Shown here: piece after piece, positions 35,401 through 47,400 of the stretch
How positions within the stretch are numbered: position 1 is the first letter of the stretch
Layout: the number at the start of each line of letters is the position of its first letter
Source of the DNA: Prostheceraeus crozeri
Lineage: Eukaryota > Platyhelminthes > Polycladida > Euryleptidae
Assembly (NCBI GenBank): GCA_907163375.1
Contig: CAJQUW010010356.1
Location: forward strand, 62,001 to 126,000
Reading direction: 5' to 3'
DNA length: 64,000 bases
Notes under the pieces: generated by a model
Told to the model about the DNA's origin: nothing
Database searches by the model: none
Seen by the model: only the letters and a program-made list of their open reading frames with translations
Position numbers and translations under genes: made by a program

Positions 35401-38400
35401 GTTATTGTTCATTTGTGGTTTGTATTGTTTTCAACCGGTAAGAGATAGATTTCTAGCTGAAAGCAATCAGGAGTGCTGCCAACACCACCGCAACGAAGTC
35501 AGGAAGCTATGGAACATGAAGTCCAGTTAATCACATGTAGCAGTTACATTATTGTTGATGAATAATGGTGCTATACTGGCTCTGATTGACCGATTTTCTT
35601 TATTTTTGTTTTGCTTGATAGCTTTTGGCTTGTAGAACAACATATTACATAACAAAGGAAACAAATGTAATTTCATAAGAGTGAGGTATGATTTTGTGTA
35701 ACATTGCTAAATGAAGATCAAATTATCTACCACTTTTTTATCTATAACAGGAAAACAACTCAATATTCATGCTTGAAATTTCCAACAATGATATTAGTAA
35801 GCACAACTGACATATCGTCCAAATTTCAGAGAAATTCGTTCAAGTTTGGCGGAGTTAGACAAAGTTGAAGTTAAGGCGATGTTTGAGGGTGATCCATTTT
35901 TTATGAAACAATCTGTATAATTAGAATTTTCACTACTGTCCGGCCTGCTCATAATCCAGGAAAATATTGGGATTGTTTTTGAAATTTCGTTGAGTTAATA
36001 AACGCTCTAAATTCGCTAATACGGCAATCATAACTAGGAGTTCAATGCACGTGCGGGTCAAGTGGTTAAAATTCTTTGATTCTTGGATTCTTTCAACCGC
36101 AAATAGTTCACTGTTGAAATTCGCGTTACATTTCGGTTGTTTGCGTTACAATTGTGTAGGACGTTAAACACGTCAAGCTAAAGACGTCTCATTTACTGTG
36201 AAGAATGCATTCTTTTCTTCTTAACTTGCAAAATTAGTTCGTTCTGATGTCATATTGAAGGTCGGGAGATGATGTCGATTAAAATGAGCCCCATTTCATG
36301 TATTAAACCATTTAACAATCGTTCATTAGCAAGGCAGTTATCATTTCGATGTTTTATCTTCTCTGAATGATAAGAGTGAACAGGCGGGAATGAAGGAAAC
36401 TGCTTTGATCTCCGACATTCACACTTGTATTGTTATCACTTAACGCGTGCGCTTCAATATATTTTCACTCGGAATGTGCGTCACATTGACAGATTTCTAT
36501 GACTCGATTGCCGGCCGTTGAGAGCAGGTGGTGAATGTAGCTGCGCACTGAATCGGCACGTCAATGAAACTTGATCTAGCATTAACTGGCGCCGGAGTTG
36601 ACGCTAGGCTTTCTCTATTAATACGGAACTCAAGTTGCTACTACTCCTAGTAGCAACTTGTCTAGCGCTACCCCTAGGAAATGCTGCAGCAAATGCTAGC
36701 TTTATTAATATGGCCCCTGATTTCAAAATTTCATCTTGGAGTAAAATTGTCATGAATCTATAAGTTGAACAAATCGATAGAAATTCAGGTTAGCAAAGTA
36801 TAAAATGGTTTGGAATAGGCTGAATTGGGTACGCCAAAAGAGGAGGGCAAAAATCATAAATAGGGATTAAAACCAACACACAGGAAAAACCATGTTTTGC
36901 ATATACTTGCTGGCCATTGCGAAGCTACAGTTCAAAAGTTAATGTTTGACCTAGGAGCCCTTTCTTCCGCAATAAGATAAAGTAAAACACAAATAGTTAA
37001 CCCAAATTTTATACGTTTTTATTATTATATTATATATTATATATTTTGTATATTAATAAATATTAATGCATTAATTTTTAACATATTAGAAAATATGTCA
37101 TGATGACTGGATTACAAGGGTATAATTAAAATTTGGAATGACAAGATAGGATATTGGACTATGTGAGGCTTGTTAAAAGTCATTTAGCCATGCCTTAACA
37201 TAGAACATAGTAAAAACACTGATAAGTAAGTAAAAAAGATACAATAGAAAAAATGGAAAGTCAGGAAAGAAAATTTGGAAGGTCTCTCACATGCGTTGAT
37301 AAGTCTATTTGTTGGCAAGCTTTTTATAAACTAGGCCTCAGATGACTTTCGGGAACCTATCAAGGAAGCCAGACCATGTCCTCTAAATTGTGCAGCCTGC
37401 TTAACATATGGAATGATAGGAAAGGGATATCAAATGAAAATTATTTACAAGATGGAATTTAACGTCTGTAATAAAGTGTACATCGGATAAACAAGTAGAG
37501 CAATCAAACAAAGAATTTACGAACATACATCATAGTCCTAATCTTTGCTGTATATACATATGGTTCAACTTAAAATTTTTAATTTCAAATGGACCATTCT
37601 TTATGTTGTAAAGAACAGAAGGTCCCGAAAGTCATCTGAGGTCTTGTTATAAAAAGCTTGCCAACAAATAGACTTATCAACGAATGTAAAGACTTAAGCC
37701 CTCCAAATTTTCTTTCCTGACTTTCCATTTTTTCTATTTTATCTTTTTTGCTTATCAACAGAGTTTTTCATTTTCGGGTTAAACGGGCGGGATTTTCGGG
37801 TTTTCCAACATAAAGGATGTTCCGCAAGTTACTGGCTATTTACATGCTGTCATGCATTTTTGTGAAATGTGTAAACGCTATTTTGCCTCTAATTCGAGAG
37901 AATTAAGTTACGCTGTGTACAAGTATGCATTCTAAACAAAACTTAGACTTTTACACATAACTTGTATTTTCATAGCCTGTAGAAAATGAACGTGGGTAAA
38001 GCATGTCATAATATCCTTAAAAGACCAAAGAGAAATTGATTACAGAATTTGTATGAGTATGAGTAGATTGATTCTGAATTAACCATCAATCTAAATATCT
38101 TTTTAATCATAATTTCTAGTTAGAAAGCATTATTGATGACAAAACCTTGTCATAAAAATCTTATAACAGAAATATAAAGAGGCAAATCAATTTAGTTCGT
38201 CAGACTCAACAAGACACTCCTCGAGTGATCCTGCACTTTCAATGCTGTCAACCATGTGCAGGAACCTCGAAACAATTGATGCCTATCTTAGTAACTTATG
38301 CTTATATCTACATGCACAAAATGTACAATACCGGGTGTCCCACAGCGAACCCCCCCCCCCCGAACACAAAATCAAGATTATTTACTTGAAGTTTGGTGAC

Positions 38401-41400
38401 TTCGGCTTGATAAGAGCAGCTTGGGTTGTTGTTAGATATCAGTGTATGCTATTATTAGGATATCGAATAGCGCTTGTCTTCATTTCGCAAACAATAATTG
38501 CAAATTCAAATTCAAATTTCTAACTGAAATGCTGCTTCATGTTTAATCATTTACAATTAGTCATGCCACGTCGCCACACGATTGAAGAACGCGTGTTCAT
38601 TGTGAAAAGCTATTATCAAACTGGCAATTATCGTGAAGTAGTTCGACACTTTGAAGACACGTATGGAAGACCAATTGATAGGAAATCGATTCCATCATTG
38701 ATTAAGAGATTTGAGTCCACTGGAAGAGTTGACGAAGAGGGACATGGTAGACCATCAAGTGAAAGCCATAGTGAACAGGTAGCCGCGGTTGCCGGTGCTA
38801 TCACTGAAATGGGTGATAATTTCTCTATCCGCAAGGCATCCGCTGATCTTGACATTTCAAAATCTACTGTTCATCGAATTCTGAAAGTCGACTTGGGATC
38901 GAAAAGCTATCACTTCTCGTTGCATCAAGAACTTAATGAAGACGATCCTGATCGACGTTTGAATTTTTGTGAGGACTTACTACGTTTATTGGAACGAGAT
39001 CACCAATTGATCAACAAAGTTGTCTGGACAGACGAGGCGAAGTTCTTTTTAAACGGAACTGTGAATCGCCACAATTCAGTTTATTGGTCAGATCACAACG
39101 AGCTTCGTCTAAGCACCAAGTCCATGGACCAACGTGGTGTAACAGTGTGGGCTGGCATTTCATCCCGAGGTGTGACGGAGCCATTCTTCTTTCGAGAGAC
39201 TGTCAAAGGAGAGAATTATCTCAGTATGCTGCAAAGCGTGCTGCCGCGAATCACCGATCTTGGGAGCATTTTCATGCAGGATGGGGCACCGGCGCATTAT
39301 TACCGTTCCGTCATAAATTACTTAAACAGTAATTTTCCCAACCGCTGGATTGGACGCCGTGGTAGCCTTTTGGAATGGCCTCCAAGATCACCAGACTTAA
39401 CACCGTGTGATTTTTTTCTTTGGGGACACGTAAAAGAGATTGTATACAGGAGTCATCCTCAAACCTTGGATGAATTGGAAGACTGTATTCGTACTGTGTT
39501 TCGTGACATAGACGAGCTTTTATGTAGAAAAGTATGTTCTGAAGCTGTTCAAAATAGAATTCGACTCTGTGTGCAGGAAAATGGTCAACATATTGAACAT
39601 AAATTATAAAAGTTTAATTAAGACGCGTTTCGTGCTTTGTATGAACTGCAGAAATTACTCTAATAAGGGAATAATGACCTTTTGATCACAACGTATCAAT
39701 GTAGGCTATATTATAATTTGAGATAATGATGGAAATCGTTTGGGGGGGCGGGGGGGTTTGCTGTGTGAATCCGGCCTGTGAAAATAGCGACAATTTTCTC
39801 CTATGACCAGTCTTAAAGCTTCTAGGCATCTCTAAAATATGATAGGTCGCTTCTGTGAAGATGACGCTGGGGACCACAACGATTCTTACATGATAAGGTA
39901 TCAGAGGGAAAACCCGCCCGGCCGATTGAAACAGGTTTTTCAGTCGACGGCCGGGTTTTGACCAACCCTGCCAATGTTTTTACTATGTTTTATGTTATAG
40001 CATAGCTTAACAATTTTTAGTGAGTCTCACATTGTCCTGTCTTGTTATTCCAAATTTCAATTATACCCTTGTAATTCAGTCATCATAACATCCTTGACAG
40101 AGTAAGAAGCGAAAATTTGGGTAAACTAATTGTGTTTTACTTCATCTTATTGCGGAAGAAAGGGTTCCTAGGCCAACCATTAACTAAACACCTATTGCAC
40201 GACTCCACTTCTGTGAATCCAAGTGAGTGCATTACATGGTCTTGAAAGACATCATAAAATGGAAAAGTACCGAGATGAGGTATATGCGTATTATACATTA
40301 CATACCGTGTGTAATTGCATGTTGTAGAGATTGCACTCGATTTATTGCGTTAAAGTCCTCTTATGCATGTAATTATTACATGGCAAATTGAGATAGAAAT
40401 CAGAGCTTTGTAACTGACTGACAATTATAATGAAAACTAAAAAAACGGTTATCCATATCATACTTGTGCAACTGATATTACGAAGATGACAGTAGTATTA
40501 TCAAGTAGCCTTTCTTACAGGGTATTGGAAGAGAATGCAGGTGGATTTGCAGTGTTTGCGATGTTCCAGTTTCTACAACAAGAAGCTCTTGGCTCCATTG
40601 GTTTCAAAGATGGCAAGCTGGACCTTTCCACTGTTTACAAAGCTCAAAATATGTGTGCTGGTTTATTTCGTTTTATCGTAGAAAGTGACAAGGAGCAGAA
40701 AGAAGCTCAGTTTCGACGAGAAACCCACGAATGTTCTTTGTGTGCTTCGGACAAAACTGGCAGTGACTTCGTACGTTTTCCTGACTGCGGTCACTTCTTC
40801 TGCGTTGGATGCACACTTAGAGGCTTCGAGTTGCACATACGAGACGGCGATGTGGAGCAGGTTAGTATGATTGGCGAATAGAAGTCCAAGCGTTGTGTCA
40901 AATTTTCATTAGCGTCACGTGAAAGTTTATATAAAATCCTTCAAAGTCTATTTTTCAGGATATCTGCTTCATGAGAACATGAATGTTGAAGCAGTCTTGA
41001 AACTTGATTACATGACTGTGCTGAAGATGAAGGCGCAAAACTCCATGATGTACATGTAGACCGATTGTTTCCGATCTGTGTTGTAGCATTTCATTTCATG
41101 AAATTCTTTCCGTGGAGTTTCTTGTTGGGAGGAAGAACTGGGGTGCAGTATTTCAAGAAATTTCATATCTGACTTAATCGAAACTGTCAATTAAGTCTTT
41201 GTCTTGCTGATGCTTGATTTCTTCTATCATTTTAATTGTGGATGACTCCCTTTCACATCGATGACTACGGAATATAATAGAAGCATACTCAAATGAAAAA
41301 GAAAATGAGGTTAATGAGTTGATTTTTCAACAATGTAAATGATGATTTATTATTAGCCATCGAGGTTTCAAGTAGGGCCCTGCGAGTTGGGTTTTTGTCA

Positions 41401-44400
41401 ACATCGAGTCGAATCGGGCAAAATGTTCATAGATATTAAGGGGTAAAAATGTGTTTAGGCCTACTTAGACTAATAAAAGTAATGAAGAGAATAAGAAAAT
41501 ACTGTATATGGCGACGCACATCGTTGATCGAGTGAATGGGTTATCCTTTGTTAAGCATAAGCAATTTTGGACATTTGACATACATCATATATACTTAAAA
41601 AATTCCATGCATGCAATCATTTGTTTTTGCAATAGATTTTTTAAAAACTTTTGTTTAAGCAGAATATATATATATATATATTATATCTTCTAATCTCCTC
41701 TAATATCCTATATCTCTATATATATCTATATCCTCCCAAAGTGTACCATAAGCTTAATAACCCTATTTGTTTGAAATTCTTCAATTATAATAAGTTTCTT
41801 AATAGCCTGACAATTCTGGAAGTTGTTGGCATTTTACAGAGCGATTGCAGCTGTGACTCGATGACCAGTTTTGTTTATGAGCCTTATGGGCATGTTTTTA
41901 CCGGTAATTTAGATATAATAAATGATCCAGGTCTCAGAGCTATATTTGCGTATGGCACTAAACACAGATTGTCTAGGTCAACATCATGGAAATCCATTCA
42001 AAAAGAGATCAGCGATTCCATAGATAATCATATATCTCGTGTGTCCAGTCGCCTTCACTTAAAAGTTGATGACTTCTCTATTTGGAAAAACAGGGTCATG
42101 ATGTTAGTAAAGCACCGCATCTTTCGTTATAAGAAGTTGGGTGGGAAAGATAATGGCAGCAGCGTTTGTGTTGATAAGGAGTTGCAAGATCTCCATAAAA
42201 ACTTGATAGTCGTTCCTGTCGATAAAGCATCCAACAACTTTAGTTTCATATGTAAAAAGTTCTATCTCAAAATCCTGATGGACGAGCTTGGTTTTGACAT
42301 AGATTCTTCCACTGCAGTAGGCACTGCAACTTATCAACCTGAGCTTATTTCTGAAAAGGAAGTCCTTACTAGACACGTTAAAGATATGAAATCAAACTTT
42401 AATATTAATGTTAGTGACAAGGACCTTAAACTACCAAAACTTTTCTGGATTCCAAAATTGCATAAAAATCCTTATAAGTTTAGATTCATTGCCGGAGCCA
42501 GAAATTGTACAACTAAAAAGTTATCGGTGAATATCAACAAAGGTCTGAAAGTGATAAGAGAAAATTTCCATAGATACTGTGAGTCAATCAGGAGTAATAC
42601 TGGTTATTCTTATTTTTGGAGTGTAGCCTCGACTCAAGATTTTTTGAGGAATATTTCTAACATGAACGTCCACTGTATGCAAGTTTTTGACTTCTCTACT
42701 CTTTATACAAACTTAGATCAAGGTGCTATCAAGAATAATATTTTTTCCATCCTTGATCTCACATTCAATTCCACTAATCGTAGATACTTGTGTGTAGGAT
42801 ATGAGAAGTCGTTTTTCTCCAAAATCAAATATAAGGGGTATTCTTGTCATGACGTGGACTCTTTTAAGAAGGCTATTGATTTTATAGTGTCTGAAGTCTA
42901 CATTTCTTTTTCCGGTTATGTGTTCAGACAAATTCGAGGAGTACCAATGGGAGGGAATTGCAGTCATTTACTTGCCGACTTGTTTCTGTTAAATTGCGAA
43001 TTTGCTTTTATGAAACAATTGGTTTAAAAATAAAAAGTTTGGACTAGCTAAATTATTGTCAAACACTTCGAGATATATAGACGATATATGCGTAATAAAT
43101 TACAAGCATTTCAATACCTTAATTCCAAAAATTTACCCAGTGGAGCTTCTTGCAGATAGAAACGGAGTCAATGACAAAGCCGTTGTTTACCTCGATGTGA
43201 GACTCCAATCTAGTAGTGACGGTCTTCGAACCTCAATATATCATAAAGTGGAAGATTTTGATTTCCCTGTTGTTCTGTTGACATTTCCAGACAGTGCAAT
43301 ACCTTATAACATGGGAATTAATGTATTTGCCGGCCAGGTTTTACGTTATTGTCGCATCTGCTCGCATCTTGAAGATCTAATTAAACGAATTAATATGACA
43401 CTTTTTGTGATGAGCAGCAGAGGATATTGTAAGTCTAAAATGAAGGCATGTACTGAGAAAATGCTAACCGGTCATAACAATTTTCTAATCAAGTTTGGAT
43501 ATTTCCCAGCCAGGCAGCTGACATCGCAGTGCGCATTTTAAACAATAAAATTAACACTGTTTGTTTGTTTTCTTAGCATTTTTTTATTGGTTATACCATT
43601 TCAGTATTTCACACATATATTTTAGTTTGTTTTGGTTGTATCCGTCTTTTGCGGTTGTTTTGTTTTTGTTTTTACTATTACTATCAGTATTACTTATTAT
43701 TACACATATCATTACTGTATTGATTTTAGAATGCCAGCCGCATATAAGTTTATGCGGGGCCCCGCCCGCCTGGGCTTGAGCGTTCAGGTAGAGGGGCCGA
43801 AACGCGACCAGGCGGGTACCTGCTGACGACTGGCTATTGTTTTATTTGTTTTAACGTTTTTGTTTTTTTTAATCGCTAACTGCCCTAGTGTGATGAATGG
43901 ACTGTGTCAGTTACTGGTCTCCATGGGGTTGACATGGTGATTACTAAGTGTCTATTTATATATAAGTTCCTAATCAATCGAGCCTGAAACTTTGACCAAG
44001 GAGATCACTTGTTAAGCGGCCTTGTACGATCTCGTACACTTAAGGGTGAAGTCCAGCCCGTATAGCGCTATGTTATGGACCCCCGGGAAGGTCCGCCCGG
44101 CACGCAATCAGATCCGTCAAGTCTTTGTGCTTAAAGACTTTCATGCATTCATGCATTTGTCGAGGATCACAAGTCAAAGGACCATTAGGGGTAAGGTCCA
44201 GCCCCGCTTTAGAAGCGCTGATTGAAAAATGGACTAGTGGGAAGGTCCTCCACACCGATCTCGTCAAGTTTGGCTCTAAAATGTAGTCCTAGGATAGTCA
44301 AAAGTTTGACGCGCCTTGAACGTTTAATGTCTGCCGGTGGGAACGCACCACCTGTCCTCTTAAGGGCAAACCTTAAGTCTTATTAACTATAAGTTTATTA

Positions 44401-47400
44401 AAATTATGAAACATTTAGACGTCGTTATGGGAATGTCCCAGCTTCAATTACCTTGTAGGCACATTATACAATAATTATTAAGCAAGCGTGCCACTATTCT
44501 GAATACCATGCAGGGTAAGAGAGAACATCGCTCAGTTACTATTATGATATTGACAAAAGATCAATTTCATCTTCAGCGAGTGAAGTTTAAACCTGTATTT
44601 TTCACAGTTATGAAGTGCTATGTCTGCTGGTCGCTGTAAAATGTCAGAGTAGGCCCTTTCATTTTAAAATTTACAGAAATTAACGGAGTTCGCAGTTTTT
44701 TTCAAGTTGAACACCATGGAGTAAGTATATGAGGTAGAGTAGCAACTCAGCAATAATTAAATCCCCTTCGCGTATACATTTTCGATTTTATTAAATGAAC
44801 TCGAATGAGACACCCGGCATCACATGTGAGATATGCAAATTTTTACACTTTTAGAGACCGCAGGAACATAATCTCCGCAAAATGCTGAATCTTTTCATAC
44901 AAAAATTTTCACTGTACACATACCTGTTTGAGTCGACACTCCACCTACTATATACTTACTCTATGCTGTACACTATTGCAATGTGCATTTTTCGATCTTT
45001 GTGTAGTTATTTATCACTTAAGAGAACAGCACATCATCATACTATCTATCAGTTGCAGCTGATTAATGTGATTTTGCCCGAGTTGTAGTCTATTGACCAT
45101 TATATCATTCAGCACTTGCCTATATGAGAAACCTGTTTACCTAAGTTGATGAGCGTGAATTTTTTGTGAGTAGTGTTTTGAATCAAAATAGAAAATAACA
45201 TTTGAGACAAAAATCTTTATGCTTAAAAAACATTTTCAGTTTTTTTAACAAGATATGATGACAATATACGTGCGTATTTTTACTAGAATACAAAATAAAT
45301 TGCGATTTCTGAGCAGCTAGCAGAGTGAGTATTTGCGTGCGTGTGATAAACTAAAAATAGCAAACAAACTGTCTTATAAACTAAAATAGCAGGTCCGCAT
45401 TGCGTTTTGCAAAGATATGTTTTTTCGGAACTGCTACCGGAGAGCGAGCAAGGCAAATGGTTGATAATGAAAGTCCCGACGAGATGTGTCCTTTCACTGC
45501 TAGTATTCGTTGACTGCACTGCTAGAAGGCCGACAAGTTGTCGGTATAACGAAATGTCGAGTCGAGTCCTCAAGCGGTCAAACTTGAAATTCGATTCGAG
45601 TCGTGTACTCGACTCGACATTTCGAGTACTCGCAGAGCCCTAGTTTCAAGAAATACAATGTCGTTCGATGATGGGACTACGTAATGTCATCACTTAGGAA
45701 TTAAAGTCAAGTTGATAAGAATGTATGGATACTTGTTTATGTGGTTCAGACCATGAAAAATTGTGAAAACCCTCGACATATGTACGTAATCAACTTCAAT
45801 TTAATCTTTTTGGCATTCACTCATAACTTTGGGTAGGGCTGTGCCTATTTTACCAATTTGTCGTTATCCTATTAAGTTTCGCTTGTGTTATACTGGTTAT
45901 CAGTCGTCGACAGTGTTCCTATTCCGGTCGTATTTCCAGAATTTCGGCAGATTCCAGCAGGAATTCCCGCTTAGGCAGGAATTTATGGATATTGAGAGTT
46001 GTGAGGAACATATGTACTAAGGGAGAGTCTCAGATTGAATTCGTGGAAGAATTGCTTGATATTGAAATAAAAACATTTCATTTTTCATGGCTACGCCGTT
46101 TCTCGGTGAATTTACATGCGGAATGAAATTGCATCAGACATTTCGACAGATTGTGACCATAACTATGACTCACGAAGGCACAGAGATATTGACAAAGGCA
46201 GATGACTACCTATCAAATGAAGCAGAATCAACCGGGACAGATCAAAAGAGGGAAGTGAAAATAAATACATTAATCATAATTAGTAGAAATCAGGAGAAAA
46301 AAGTAACAATTTAATCAGAGAAAGCTGCAAAAGTCTGAAATTGAAAAGAAACTCTTTACGCACAAAGTCGGTTTTAATGCTTTTATACAAGCGTCTAAAA
46401 TTAGTCGATTGCGGAGCATTCCTAGATCTCGGGCGTTTATCTTCTCCCAGATGGAGCCATTTTTGAAGGTGAAGACCACTATTTCTATTAAATTTCTTCG
46501 AATATATATGTTTGCAGTTTCGCACATGTGTGTAAAATATTCATGACCTCATGCATTTGTTTCGCTTCCATATGACTGTGTCAGTGACACCTGTGCGTCG
46601 CTTGCGGTGAAATCGGTAATGATTAAGCTTTGCAAACATGTAACGGTGCATCTTATAAAAGCAATTTCTGGCTATTGATATCGAAGTCGTGTTCATAATT
46701 AGTTAACTATAACTCGTACATACAAGCATAAACTCTCAATCAATTGATAGGTGTTGGCAAAAAAATCGTTTTTTGTCTCAGCATGCTTACATGATATGCA
46801 GTTAAAGTTGTGATTCACAACTACTAAGAAAAATCATATCAAAATGATCGTTTGTCTTCACGTCATCAATTTTATAAGTTATAAGCACAGAATTAGATTG
46901 TTTAACCTATCACTTTGCTAGAAGTGCAAATTGAATCAAACAGATGGCACATGCAGGAACTTAATAAGTGGGCAAAAAGAAAATTTTAATACTTTGCAGA
47001 GATAGGAAAAATAGTCGTGTGTCGCTTGCGGATTGCTCTGAATTCCTTCAAAATGCTAAGATCGCAACGACTCCTTCAGATTCGAAGAATTCAGATCATT
47101 GCGCAAAAGTTTTCTCGATAATGTTGGGCCCTCCGATCATTTTAAAAAAGTTAGCAAGAGCATGAAAAAGCGTTCACAAACTTCTCTGTAGAACTTGACA
47201 TCGTTTGTCTCTCTTTGCTGTGTGATCCGGTTGATAGAAGTCACTGAAACTTTGCACAATTTGGCGTGTTTAATGTTGAACTGACTGTTCATTGTTCGAT
47301 TGCTATGGTATTTAGTCAGGAGATTGTGCCTTTTCATTTACGTTACATGTTCCAATGCTTCCCTTCTAGTCAAACGGAAGAAGAGACGACCTGTCTAATT

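Larger units (their letters stand above)
30900..36480. repeat. Direct repeats of about 220 bp flanking the LINE and Tc1
   Basis: Copies at about 30900-31120 and 36258-36480, same orientation, sharing GAGCCCCATTT and GATGTTTTATCTTCTCTGAA. The left copy is cut by the LINE tail. They may be a duplication inside the host composite. Confidence 0.65.
29551..36717. mobile_element. Composite of 7.2 kb bounded by inverted GGGGCC(G/A)TATTAATA ends
   Basis: The left end reads GGGGCCGTATTAATAAATAA. The right end in reverse complement reads GGGGCCATATTAATAAAGCT. Both subterminal regions are packed with palindromic CTAGCGCTAG-like words and further TATTAATA copies. Inside sit an RTE-type LINE, a Tc1 remnant and a pair of direct repeats. 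I could not find a target duplication or an own transposase, so the superfamily is open. It lies in RNF14 intron 1. Confidence 0.6.
37759..39970. mobile_element. hAT-like insertion carrying a mariner element
   Basis: The left end is CAGAGTTTTTCATTTTCGGG; the right end in reverse complement is CAGGGTTGGTCAAAACCCGG. Both then carry GGCGGG and GGGTTTTCC words. The borders coincide with a break in the surrounding inverted repeat. No 8-bp duplication could be matched (flanks CTTATCAA and CCAATGTT), so the family call is tentative. Confidence 0.45.
36937..40186. repeat. Inverted-repeat array with a GIY-YIG fragment, split by a later insertion
   Basis: Arm 36937-37220 is the reverse complement of about 39971-40186, and arm 37225-37357 of 37620-37755. 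Shared words include CCCTTTCTTCCGCAATAAGA and CAAATAGACTTATCAACG. With 37759-39970 removed, the arms form one continuous inverted repeat around a core of about 260 bp. The core encodes part of a GIY-YIG nuclease, so this may be a PLE remnant between inverted copies. Confidence 0.65.
41373..45642. mobile_element. hAT-bounded block, 4.3 kb, enclosing a PLE
   Basis: The ends TAGGGCCCTGCGAGT and, in reverse complement, TAGGGCTCTGCGAGT are flanked by an exact 8-bp duplication GTTTCAAG (41365-41372 and 45643-45650). Subterminal GAGTCGA and CTCGACTCGA words form further inverted repeats. The element has no transposase of its own that I can see. PLE-3 takes up its left half. It lies wholly within RNF14 intron 2. 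Confidence 0.85.

Noticed and set aside
43765-43829. Calling the PLE tail hairpin a canonical hammerhead ribozyme
   Set aside because: GAAAC comes before CTGAYGA and I cannot draw the three standard stems by eye, so I report a conserved hairpin only.
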